Shown here piece by piece: positions 9,107-18,405 of a DNA stretch of 21,635 nt. Within the stretch, counting starts at the first letter, position 1, and each line of letters starts with the position of its first letter. This DNA is from Hypsibius dujardini (Eukaryota > Tardigrada > Eutardigrada > Parachela > Hypsibiidae). The notes below the pieces were generated by a model. It saw only the letters and a list, made by a program, of their open reading frames with translations. It had not been told where the DNA came from and made no database searches. Position numbers and translations under genes: made by a program. The stretch is taken from the NCBI GenBank assembly GCA_001579985.1, contig LRSR01010834.1, positions 1-21,635 on the forward strand, given 5' to 3'.

Positions 9107-10250
9107 TACACCGCTGTTTCCTCGTTTAGGAGAACCGTTCTCGTTTGAGGTACTCACAGTTGCTGCAGGAAGGTAGAAGAATGTCTTACCGGAAATCGAG
9201 GCACCAGCGCACCGGCATTGTGTAATGACAGCTAGGCTTTTTTTTGGCCTCTCTCGGATGAATGCTGATGGTCTCGCTGTCTAATTTGTTCGAGTAATAA
9301 TGTGCCGGTTCATTTGGGTTATTTACACCTACGAGGCGATTTCTCGTTCCTCCTTAATTACATAAAAAATTAGATCAAACAATTGCGAATGCTGTCCGAT
9401 GAGCTCTCTTACGAGTAATACTTTTAGATCCGATCTCCATCCAATTTATTTCAGAGCCTTTACACTTAAACATATTCAACCCTTTCAGGCATTTTTACTG
9501 CACTGTAATTTTGGCATTATCTATTCTTAGTTGTTTCGAGTGACTAATTTTGCAATTTTTGGCGGGCATATTGCATTCCTTAGCAGCCAGGGTTGACCAT
9601 GGATCCCTACAGAAATTGTATCAACGTATTCTCTGCTTGTTAAGACAACGCGTGCATTTTCAGCGGAACGTGAATGACAAATGTCTGATTGGTACTTTCA
9701 TGTTCAAGTTTTTGTAAAGAAGAAATATTTCTTAAAACGATTTTCAGGACTACCAAAACATTAATTTTCTAGGTGGTTACTATCTAATCCTTGCCCCAGT
9801 CTGTAACTTTTACTAATTTTACCAATCAACACAGTCCACATAACCCTGTAGTGTGGTTAAGAATACCCATATTGCAACTGTTAAAGCTAAAGACCCTTTT
9901 TGTATGCTGTCTCAATATACAGTAAAATAAAGAAAGGTGCTACCGTTCAATATTCTTCGGTAGGTACAGTAGTTCATATTGAGAATCAGATCTGCTGATT
10001 TGATCACAAGAACAATTAAACGATCCGATTACATGGATTTCTAAAACATCAATTTTAAGACCCCTAGTATTATATTTGAAGCGTCTATGATTGTCACGAT
10101 ACAAACTTTTTGTTCTAAATATAGCAATGAATGGAGAAACGAACAAAAAAGAAACCGAGGTGTCAGACGAAACATCTCAAATATTGTACATGTAGATCAA
10201 GTAGCCAACCAAGCCGCAGGTCAAAGACTCCTTCGTCCGTCATGTAGCCT
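9107..10250. other. Intergenic spacer between peptide genes 2 and 3
   Basis: No open frame or repeat of note was found. The stretch is AT-rich and presumably contains distal regulatory DNA of gene 2 and the 3' flank of gene 3. Confidence 0.4.
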
Positions 10251-10499
10251 TTATTTCTTTCCGTTGCCGATGCTGCCGATGGCGTTGAGGCCTCCGCTGA
10301 CAATGTCGCCGACTTCATGAAGATGGAGTTGTCGCTCACAGGGCTCCCAACAGAGGCCGTACTGGACGGGATGCCACTTCTTCGGGGCGCATTTGTCGAT
10401 GCACTCCTTGTGCAGGATCTGGAGGCCTCCCTCTACGACGGAAAGAGTGCTCAAAAGGCACACAGCAACCAACAAAACGGCAAGCATCATCCCCTTCAT
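10251..10499 (-). CDS. Secreted four-cysteine peptide, paralogue 3 (82 aa)
   Basis: An ATG at 10499 starts an 82-residue protein with signal peptide M-K-G-M-M-L-A-V-L-L and likely cleavage near V-E-G-G. The mature core is CX3C-X12-CX3C (C-I-D-K-C, A-P-K-K-W-H-P, C-W-E-P-C-E-R-Q) with tail G-S-I-G-N-G-K-K. It is closest to paralogue 2 in the signal peptide and core and to paralogue 1 in the tail. The acceptor TTTCTAG at 10527 precedes the coding exon, and the leader intron (10843-10527, 317 nt) is very AT-rich. The TAA stop is embedded in AATAAA. As with the others, secretion and a stapled helical hairpin are predicted from the sequence; the biological role is unknown. Defence, venom-like or signalling roles are possible. 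Confidence 0.88.
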   Translation of the reverse strand: MKGMMLAVLLVAVCLLSTLSVVEGGLQILHKECIDKCAPKKWHPVQYGLCWEPCERQLHLHEVGDIVSGGLNAIGSIGNGKK

Positions 10500-10525
10500 C
10501 CTTGCAAAATCGACGGCCTATGCTT

Positions 10526-10898
10526 CCTAGAAAAAAATATGAGGATACATAAAAACATAATTAAAGCTATAAAAAAATACCAGTAATAATAAATATAGAA
10601 ATAAATAAATTTAAAAACAAAAACAAAAATAATAAAAATAATATAGACATAGTAATAATTTATTAATAAATATAGAAATAAATAAATATAAATTTGGACA
10701 GTATATAAAACAAGTCCAACTATATTTATTTTTCTTCCTATATATAAGAAGAAAAATAAATATCGGTAGCTATCTAATTGAATTCCCAATTGTGAGGGTC
10801 GCAAAAAAATATTATTTTAAGAATGCAGTACAAACGCGCATACCTTTTTGATTATCAGAACAGGAATTGAAGCGACAAAACCAAGCAAAACCGTTAAC
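10526..10898 (-). other. Leader exon 1 and AT-rich leader intron of peptide gene 3
   Basis: The leader exon, from about 10898, ends at 10844 (AAAAG|GTATGC). The intron 10843-10527 is mostly A/T with AAATA-type runs at 10560-10700 and a hairpin at 10721-10762. The coding exon starts at 10526. Confidence 0.6.
10721..10762. repeat. AT-rich palindrome in leader intron
   Basis: ATATTTATTTTTCTTC pairs with GAAGAAAAATAAATAT across a short TATATA loop, giving a stem of about 16 bp. Confidence 0.75.
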
Positions 10899-10923
10899 TG
10901 GAGACTGACTTCGGAAAGCTACC

Positions 10924-10934
10924 TTTTATATATA
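10924..10934 (-). promoter_or_regulatory. TATA box of peptide gene 3
   Basis: Minus-strand CTATATATAAAAGG, a near-ideal TATA box about 85 bases before the leader donor. Confidence 0.8.
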
Positions 10935-11090
10935 GGGACCGAAAATGTCCTGCTTCCGTCTTTTACAATCACTCAGGAACGGTTTCTTCTTACAAAATAA
11001 TGTCCTAACCCGAATTTATGGTAAACGACTTGGCAAAAATATATTTGTTACGCATTGCATCGGTCCTTTGACAGGGGTGACATACGTATA

Positions 11091-11153
11091 CGTTAATTAA
11101 TTACCATCATTCATGCTGTTGTTTCGCCGTGACCCTGTAACATTTAATTAATG
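11091..11153 (-). promoter_or_regulatory. TTAATTAATTA motifs upstream of peptide gene 3
   Basis: GTTAATTAATTACC at 11091 and TTTAATTAATGAC at 11142 lie 160-220 bases before the TATA box, parallel to genes 1 and 2. Confidence 0.35.
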
Positions 11154-11380
11154 ACTCCTCGGGTAAGGAAATACGCTGGAAATCCAGGCACCTTAACTTA
11201 CCCGACCATGCATTACACCGTTGACAGAGTAGGTGGAACATATCATACGACTGCTGGTTTCTTACTACCTGCCATACCAATGTACTACATTACATATGGC
11301 ACATTGAGTCTTCAAATTATTAACACTACAGATAAGGAGACGTGAAATGAGAAAACCACAAATGCTGTCCCCTTTTTCAT

Positions 11381-11470
11381 GATCGAGCGGTTAAGCTGCG
11401 GGCTATATGCGAGCAAAATTACAGTTGTACGATTCCCAGCTAAGTCATCCCGCTCGGCGGCAAACCGCAT
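11381..11470 (+). repeat. tRNA-derived SINE-like fragment
   Basis: GAGCGGTTAAGC (11385) resembles a tRNA A box and GTACGATTCCC (11428) a B box, at a spacing of about 42 bases. The segment GGTTAAG followed by CTGCGGG is shared with the minus-strand element at 15990-16057. No full tRNA fold is evident. Confidence 0.35.
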
Positions 11471-11566
11471 AATTCAAAATTTTGCATTAGAAATGGAAGT
11501 CACATAAATATTTTTTTGAGGACAGCAGCATTGCATGCCCTCTTCTAAGGATACGTTATAGTTTAG

Positions 11567-12230
11567 TTGGGGCCATTAGAGAGATGGATTTCAAAACTTC
11601 TCCAATTTAGTTTTAAATTAGTTCAATTTAAACATTATTAATGATGCTTTAAAAATGTATTTCATCGCCGAATCTCCAAGAACTTTTTTTACAAAATTTC
11701 AAAGTTACGAAAACACTGCAGTATTCCGTTTTGCTTGATTTTTCCTGTAAAAATGAGGATTTATCGAAATGCACTAAATTATTATGCACATAATTATTTT
11801 GATGCTGCCCCATCAAATTTAATTGGGAATCTATTGGCATCGTCCAAATACTATTATTTTTTTAACATCAGGGGGCGAAGCTACATACCAACTCTAGAAA
11901 GCTTCACTGGAATTTTCAGTACTTTTTGAAAACTGTCTATAGCTCCACCCCCTTTCTCCGAAACCTATTTGGTTGGCACCCATCGGTTTCAAATAAATTT
12001 GGGATAGGACAGTGTCAAAATAATCACATTTAGTGCATTTCGAAGAAGCGCCATTACAAATCAAAGCAAAACGGAATATTGCAGTGTTTTCGTAACTTTG
12101 ATATTTCTTAAAAAAAGTTCTCGGAGATTCGCCGATGAAATAAATTTTTTAAATCATCAATAATATTGAACTAGTTTAGAAAAACAAATTGTAGACGTTT
12201 TGAAATCCATCTCCGAAACTCGTCCCAAAT
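11567..12230. mobile_element. Fold-back MITE, copy 2 (best preserved)
   Basis: About 665 bp, almost entirely one imperfect palindrome. GATGGATTTCAAAAC at 11583 pairs with GTTTTGAAATCCATC at 12197. CGAAAACACTGCAGTATTCC (11708) pairs with the segment ending at 12092. CGAAATGCACTAAAT (about 11767) pairs with ATTTAGTGCATTTCG (about 12027). Centre GGGGGCGAAGCTA/TAGCTCCACCCCC. No transposase is present, so this is a non-autonomous element. Target duplications are unclear. Copy 1 aligns with it directly. Confidence 0.8.
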
Positions 12231-12690
12231 GAGTATTCTGTCAGATAAACTAGCAGAGTGATTAAATGGTGCACAGCAATTCAGAATCATTAGACTCTGC
12301 GCGATGAGGAATCTTCCCTCGAGTAATATCACAAGCATAGAGAAATAGGACAAATAGAGTGTTCATATGCATGAAGAGTCCTCACGTGGAGGTATGGATG
12401 GCATAAAATGTCAAAATCAAATCAAATCGAATCCGTTTTTGATTTGAAGTTGAAATTGATTTGATTTTACACATTTTCAAGCCAATTTTGCCTCTCAAAA
12501 CTACTCAAATTGATAATTTTTCATCAGTTTTCAAGGACTTTTGGTGATAAAGTGACCGAACCCTTCGTCACACCTAAAAATTGATTGTCGGACTTATGAG
12601 GCAAGTTACCGGTACGGCGAAGCTAGCAAGGATTGCCAGTTACATCTGGCTAAATTGTGTGAGATCTCTATTTCAAATACTTAAATCTTA
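12231..12690. other. Spacer with CAAAT-type inverted repeat
   Basis: No gene. AAAATCAAATCAAATC at 12413 and GATTTGATTTT ending near 12469 form a weak inverted repeat. Confidence 0.4.
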
Positions 12691-12836
12691 CTGTATTTTC
12701 GCGTTAGACAGGGACAGCGTACGAGCTGTGGAACGTTTAATCGGCCACGCGGCGCTTGTGCTGTGTGTACGGTGCACACAAGCTGTGCACACGTTCCACT
12801 CCAGTACAACTGTCCCTGTCTAACGCGAAAATACAG
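12691..12836. mobile_element. Small TA-flanked MITE with 27 bp perfect terminal inverted repeats
   Basis: 146 bp. The ends (12691-12717 and 12810-12836, starting CTGTATTTTCGCGTTAGACA) are perfect inverted copies and are flanked by TA on both sides (12689-12690, 12837-12838). The inner sequence continues the palindrome imperfectly (GTGGAACGT/ACGTTCCAC). Size, TA duplication and lack of coding sequence fit a Tc1/mariner-type MITE. The ends do not match the mariner at 4756-6045, so another source must mobilise it. Confidence 0.88.
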
Positions 12837-12838
12837 TA

Positions 12839-13624
12839 ATATATGTTCCTTCGCGGAAAAAAATATTCGCCACCATGCATTCACCTACCACATTCAGGAA
12901 TCTAGATACGGCAGACAAAAATACAGGTTGACCCATAGACCAGGGTCTAAAATAGCAAAAAACTAATGATCTACAACTCCCTGGGGTTAATTTCAGCAGT
13001 TTCGTCAACTGCTCACGAGTTATTCTTACGAATTATCATCATTAAAAACTAGGAATATAGATAATTAGGATAATTAGATGCTTTCCCCGTACGTTTTTCG
13101 CGTTATTTCAGCTCTGTAATAAAGATGCACATTTTTTTTTAAAGTATGCATTTTTTCTATTAATAGACACTATTTTAGGCCCTGCCATAGACGCCGAGAC
13201 TAATAGTTTTTTCCGCAAAGCTTGTCGCCCGTACGGCGGCTCACGTAAACATTCTAGTATAATGTTACATGCGAGTCATGTTGCATGGAGAGTTTAATGG
13301 AAGTCGGGAAGAAAGAACTCTTCGGTAGCCGTGAAGAAGAGAGATTGAAACAGTTGTGCCTCGTACAAGAGAGAAAGCTTGGCCTTAAGTACGACGGGGA
13401 GCGGAGCTCCTCAAAGAACAAAACGGAACGTGCGTTCCCAGGGTTAGAGCCCAGAACAAAGGGACCGAAAACTGTGACTAAAAACATGATCACACCAGTG
13501 ATCTCATATCAGTATTAGTAATGAAGTGAACTAGGTCGAAAGGAACGTGCGGAATGAGGACATGCCCGTGACAAGCTGTGCAAAAGTTCCAGATAAATTG
13601 GAATTGGAATGGACTCATCCACGA
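12839..13624. other. Spacer without a convincing gene
   Basis: A 77-codon plus-strand frame (13285-13518) begins with ATG and is Lys/Glu-rich, but it lacks a recognisable domain or splice partners. Near 13440, AGGGTTAGAGCCC resembles a degenerate Pol III B box, so the frame may overlap an old SINE. Confidence 0.35.
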
Positions 13625-13670
13625 TCCAACTCCAGGCGAGGCGGTTTACACTGGAGTTGGAAAATATACT

Positions 13671-13789
13671 CGCAGACAGAATGCTTAGCTAACTGAGTCA
13701 AGCTATTTAACTGGCGCACTGTATCACTTTCATGGACCGGCCGAGTAAAGTCGCCTGACTCGCTTGGCTATACATTCTGTTCGTCTGCG
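13671..13789. mobile_element. Imperfect palindromic MITE remnant
   Basis: About 119 bp. CGCAGACAGAATGCTTAGCT... on the left pairs imperfectly with ...GGCTATACATTCTGTTCGTCTGCG on the right, and CTGAGTCAAGC with CTGACTCGCTTGG-type sequence inside. Just upstream, CCAACTCCAG (13627) and CTGGAGTTGG (13651) form a short separate stem. The target duplication is not clear. Confidence 0.5.
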
Positions 13790-13993
13790 TAGTGGTTAGG
13801 GGGGAGGCTATTGGGGCAGCAGGAGGCGTGGCCACCTCAGGCGCTTTGTTTACGTTTTTTACTTCCAAAAAAAGGCCTTCGCTTCAGTTCTTGTTCCGCC
13901 ACCCTAAACGCGAGATTACCGACATTGTCCGCCGGATTTGCCAGGATTTCTCTGGCCTTGCCCCGCTGAGCCTGCACATCCTCCATTGCAACC

Positions 13994-15384
13994 ATGATCG
14001 GAATCAAAGGTAAGCAAAAAGAGTGAAATCGTTATCAGTTGAGACCTTGTTGAACTTTGATTAGAAGCTGTGACATTTTCCTATCTCATCTCCCTATGGT
14101 TTACTCCGGTTGTTTATATCTCCAAACCGATTTGCCACGGTTTAGAGATCAAACCATGCAGGGGCAGGTCAAAAGTGTTTTCATTTTTCATGCCAGAAAG
14201 TTGGCAAGGCGTAAATTGAGAAATTTATTTTAAAGACGTCCCTGACAAGCATTGCACATTTTTTGTTTGGAATTTGGAAATAAACCGTATTCTGCCTTCG
14301 TACACGTCTGCTGTTTCATCTCCGTTCTAATCATGGCCCAAATGTCTTTTGCAGCGTGAGTGGAATTGACATCTCATCTCTACCGCAATGGAATGGATTG
14401 TGGGAGGAAAATGGAAAAAAAATTGTGTAGAGTGTAGACTAAAAGGGTGTTTGTGTTTTTGCTTTCCTTTGTAGGCTTGTCTGCCTGGCCTTCTGTGGGT
14501 CGATTGGGATGACGTTCCTATTTCTCGCGTGTGCTCTTCCGGGCTATGGGTACGTTATTACTCAGTTCACTTACTATAATAATTTTTATTTTTTGGGCTT
14601 TTAAATTTACACAAGACTAGAGCAGCGTTGGTTGCTTGATTGATTGGTCAATGGATTTACCCTGGCGATTTAATGTTGATCGATTGATTGATTGGTTCTG
14701 TCTAGTGACTGATCCAAAAGGTGTATTCGTTTCGGAATGATAGCGTGATATTCGTTGCTTGACTGATTAGTATGTGGTATTCAGTTCTCATTCCGCACCT
14801 CTGCCTCTCGATATGTATACTGTTCATGAGGAAAGGTTTTTTTTTCTTCAGAAACTGGTATCCGTTCTTCGTCCTGTTCTTCTACGTCCTCGCACCCATT
14901 CCCCTTGCTGTGGCCAAGCGCTACACTGAAGGAACAGCTGGATCTTCGGCACCGCTAGATGTCGCCATATTCCTCGTAGCATGCCTGATGGTGTCGGCGT
15001 TTGGATTACCAATTATATTGGCCAGAGTTGAAGTGGTACGGCTCTTCGCTCAGGTTTTACTATGTTTCTGTCTATCTGCCTTATAGTTTGCGTATGTTTT
15101 AGTCTCGATCAAGATTCCTGTTTGTCTAGCTGTCTATCTGTCTGTCTGTTCGTTCGTCAGTCTGTCCGCCTGCCTGTCATGTCTCCCTTTCTGCCTGTGC
15201 TTGCTTACCTGTTTGTCTGATTGTCTATCTGTCTGGATGTGTCTTATTCCTTTGTCTGATGTGTTTGCAGATTCAGTGGGGAGCTGCCGGATTAGTCATA
15301 TCCGGCAATATTGTCATTTATCTCACCATGTTTGCTTACTTCATCATGTTCTCCAACGAAGACGTTGATTACAGCATGTGGTAG
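13994..15384 (+). CDS. LEPROT: Vps55/LEPROT family endosomal protein, 5 exons including a 1-nt exon (join 13994-14009, 14355, 14475-14549, 14852-15035, 15271-15384)
   Basis: The spliced frame is 390 nt, 129 residues, matching the family length (human about 131). Conserved features are K-A-L at 5-7, G-S-I-G-M-T-F in helix 1, A-P-I-P in helix 2, V-S-A-F-G-L-P-I-I-L-A-R-V in helix 3 and W-G-A-A-G-L-V near helix 4, giving four membrane helices. The family (yeast Vps55, vertebrate LEPROT/LEPROTL1) acts in endosome-to-vacuole or lysosome traffic and limits surface levels of leptin and growth hormone receptors. Introns are 345, 119, 302 and 235 nt, all GT-AG. Exon 1 ends in phase 1 (AAA G) and exon 3 starts with the third base of a codon; only the single C at 14355 connects them in frame, as GCG (Ala). 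Skipping it would shift the frame. Introns 3 and 4 hold GATT and CTGT repeats. Orthologue identity is near certain; whether LEPROT or LEPROTL1 is a vertebrate distinction. Confidence 0.93.
14355..14355 (+). other. Predicted single-nucleotide microexon in the Vps55/LEPROT gene
   Basis: The genomic context is TGTCTTTTGCAG | C | GTGAGT: a polypyrimidine acceptor, one base, then a consensus donor. Exon 1 ends AAA G before GTAAGC (14010); the next coding exon starts G CTT after TTTGTAG (14474). Joining G, C and G makes GCG, the alanine that the family has at this place. Direct joining of 14009 to 14475 would give an early frameshift. Reading through from 14355 meets TGA at once. Confidence 0.8.
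14630..14700. repeat. GATT tetranucleotide repeats in intron 3 of the Vps55/LEPROT gene
   Basis: Two interrupted runs of TTGATTGATTGGT type on the plus strand; similar runs occur upstream of and inside EFL1. Confidence 0.7.
15118..15240. repeat. Diverged CTGT tetranucleotide array in intron 4
   Basis: Imperfect CTGT/TCTG/CTGC units on the plus strand, inside the last intron of the Vps55/LEPROT gene. Confidence 0.75.
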
Positions 15385-15818
15385 TCTGAGGACAATCTCT
15401 CTTGCACGCTCGCTCACCAGTGGCACCAAAAAACGAACCCGATCGGAGCGGCTTTTCAAGGTTCTCATGGTCTTCATTTTCTGTTTTCGTTTACCTTGTT
15501 TTTTCTTGTTCTCTCTTGCATTAGCTTTATGCATTCATCGGCTGCTGCTGCTGGCATTATTCTTTTGTTCAGCCACAGTATTACTCAACCATAAGTTGCA
15601 TTCTTGTTTACTATTTTTTACCATTCTAAAATATATAGGCATCATTGATCTGATTCGTCTTGAATTTTCCACAGATGATGGGATGACTGCTAGCAAAAAG
15701 GGCTCTTCGTTAAACTTTTGAGTTATCTCTCCAAAGGCCGTTTCTTACAAGGATAATTACGGGGAATCAGCTCCGCCCGCTGCGAGTTACTACAGACTGA
15801 TTGGCAAACAGGCGGCAA
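15385..15818. other. 3' flank of the Vps55/LEPROT gene
   Basis: Downstream of the stop. A 136-codon plus-strand frame overlaps the last exon and this flank but is hydrophobic low-complexity sequence in another frame, not a supported gene. The transcript 3' end is not obvious. Confidence 0.4.
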
Positions 15819-15896
15819 ACAGACAGTCAGTCAAGTCAGACAGGCGGACGGACAGACAGAAAGACAGGTAGTCGAATAACTTGACTGACTGTCTGT
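15819..15896. repeat. GACA/TGTC microsatellite hairpin
   Basis: ACAGACAGTCAGTCAAGT (15819-15836) is the perfect inverted copy of 15879-15896; GACA/GGCG-type units fill the loop. Confidence 0.85.
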
Positions 15897-15919
15897 CTGA
15901 CTGACTTGAGTCAAGTCAA

Positions 15920-16060
15920 TTCGACAGAGAAGATTTGATAAGTAAGCGTAAGTAAGCTGACAATAAGAACACTAAATGCTCCAGGTTCAAAATTGGTGCA
16001 TCCGGGCGAACCGTCAGTGACAAATTCACCCGCAGCCCACTTAACCACCCTACGAAACCT
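15920..16060 (-). repeat. tRNA-derived SINE candidate
   Basis: On the minus strand TGGTTAAGTGGG (16047-16036) resembles a Pol III A box, and GGTTCGCCCGG (16012-16002) a B box about 35 bases on. CTGCGGG after the A box is shared with the plus-strand fragment at 11381. There is no complete cloverleaf, so a functional tRNA is not claimed. Confidence 0.4.
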
Positions 16061-18405
16061 ACTTTAAGGATGAGAAAAAGGCAGAAACTATTCATGCATG
16101 CAAACAACCGGAAGGAGCAGTAGAAGGGAGGACGTGCGGACCGGACGGACGGCGTAATTGCCTCGGCTAGCCTCCTTATGTCGCCCACAAGATATCCCCT
16201 TAACGGCCGCGGCCTGTCAAGTGAGCAGGAAAACATCCAATCTTAACTTCCAAAGGGGAAGACCAGCGCAAGGGGACAAAGTGGTAACCGGGTTATGGCC
16301 TCCTTGAATATGCCCACACAGGAGCTGTGTACAGATCAGGGGCCGCGGTCTCCGTTCTCTCCAAATAAGACAGTGCTGTATGTTTTGAAAGACAGGCAGG
16401 CAGGCAGGCCGACACTCATGTTTAGAAAAGTAGCAAACTCAATCAAGCGACCGCGCAGTTCCCGATTGAGAAGATAGCGGACAGGGTCCCCCGTTCCCGA
16501 ATCTATGTGGGTGTGTATCGATCACATCGTCTTTAATTTCTTTTCCCTCGAGTATCTGTGGATGGTTGGTGAGGCTCCATCCCTGGGGGTGATTGAGAGA
16601 GCTGAGTCAGCAAATGGAAAAATTCGGATGGAGCTTGGCAATTCCTTGGCATCGTTGCGGCTTTTATATTGAGGCGAGAATGGGAGGATTTTCTTCCGGT
16701 TGATAGAGATGATAGGACGCCCGGAGATAGCGGTCGGGGTACGTGGGATGGAAATTGATGAGCCAGCGTTGTGGATGCGAGCTGCATGCATAGTCTGCCG
16801 GACAGTTGATGAGGATGAGAAGGGCGAGTATGAGACCAACCCTACAGTGTATACTGTAGTACTGCACCGGAGAACCGGGGAATCTCTCGTGCAAGAAGAT
16901 AAGGAGATAGAGGCCACGGATCAAAGCACACGGAAGCTAGCCTATCTTTTAGATCTCCTAAAGACGACGACAACGAAATTGCAGGGTTTCAATGTTTCAC
17001 TGTTTCTGATCTTTTACTCCTACATGAACTCCTTAAATTGGCGCATGCGAGAGTTAAAGCTAAGTTGATCTCTTTCGTCCACTTGTTCAACTGCATTCTG
17101 GACTTTTGTTGTATTATTGCTAAAAATGTTGCGGAGTCGATATTCCGTCCTAGGCCTTCCAGTTTGAATCATTTGTTCTGTCGTAAGTAATGACCGTAAC
17201 TGTTACTTCGGTAAATACGACTTTTTAGTCATCTTCAAGCAGTTTTTTTCGCTTGGACTTTTCCAATCAATGTGCTTTGGATACATGGATGGCAGATCGC
17301 TTACCCGCGTCGTTCGGACGGCATAGAGTGTGAATTGGACGCGGCAAAAACTGTGGGATAAGAAAGGTACGTGTGAGTGCAGACTGGGCGTTGCCTCTTT
17401 CGGTTGAATACTCTTTGTATTTTATGTGGGTGGATACGTGCGTTTCATATACAGCACATGATCGCATACATAAATGATGTAGTAGTTGCTTTAAAAAGTA
17501 AAATTAATAACATTACAATCAGACTAATGGACTAATTTAAAGGAACAAATTTAAAGGAATAAATAAATCGAATTAAAACTTCTTTCGTAAGCTTCTGTTA
17601 TTTGTCAAAGATCACGGGGTCTATCCTATTAGAATAAGTCTTGCATTTTAAGTTAAATGTTTTGACCTTGTATTTAACAACGAACTAGATGGTAGACATG
17701 AGTTTTTAAATAATTAAAAAACCATGCAATGTCGATGAGCCAAAAAATATCTTTTCAATCAAGTATAATATAAATACTGTACTCTTCTTATTAATTAAGG
17801 GAAAGCGCCGTTGGAGTGTGGCGATCGTCTAGGACCATCCCCACTCGTCGAAAGCCGCCAACGAATTTAAACTCTGCACGTTGAATTTTGTTTTACAGTT
17901 ACCGATTCTGAAAGTTTGGTGGGAAAAAAAGTTCGAATTTCAATTAATAATTAATTACTAAGAGCTTTTTGTAATCAGTCAGCTAATAGTATTAAGACCA
18001 ACGCAGCTAGTAAAAGATCTTTCACCATATGTTGCGGCTTCTTGGCAGTGTGTCTTGGAAGAATAAGCGCGGGAAAGGAAAAACGATTATCGCAAAGAGC
18101 GCAGCAGTGCAGGCGCACAAACTAAATCAATAATCCGCCCCGCACTTTCTTTCTAATCAATAATAATAAAGCCAATGCCTACGTAAACTGTGCAGGCATC
18201 CCCACACACACAGGCAATCAATCATATTTACGGTTTGACCTAATTGTTTCCGACGTTCTCTTCTCACTATATACAAAGTCTTACATCGTAGTTCTAAAAC
18301 GCTTGGAGAAAAAGCAATTGAACTACCCATGTAAACAATCTATCACTTTCCGTTTTAGGCAAAAGGTCTCTTGAAAAAAACATTTCTTCTGATTTCCTGA
18401 GCATC
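16061..18405. other. Long spacer; one GC-richer block at about 16530-16950 of unknown nature
   Basis: The block 16530-16950 is open in several frames on both strands (a minus-strand frame of 131 codons and a plus-strand frame from ATG 16709 of 119 codons). The minus strand also has TATAAAAG at about 16667. I recognise no protein family and cannot decide whether it is coding. The rest (16950-18405) is AT-rich with no gene seen; CTATATAC near 18267 and an acceptor-like CGTTTTAG at about 18358 could belong to the leader of the next gene. Confidence 0.3.

Noticed and set aside
16844-16857. ACAGTGTATACTGT palindrome
   Set aside because: Too short to mean anything alone in 21 kb.
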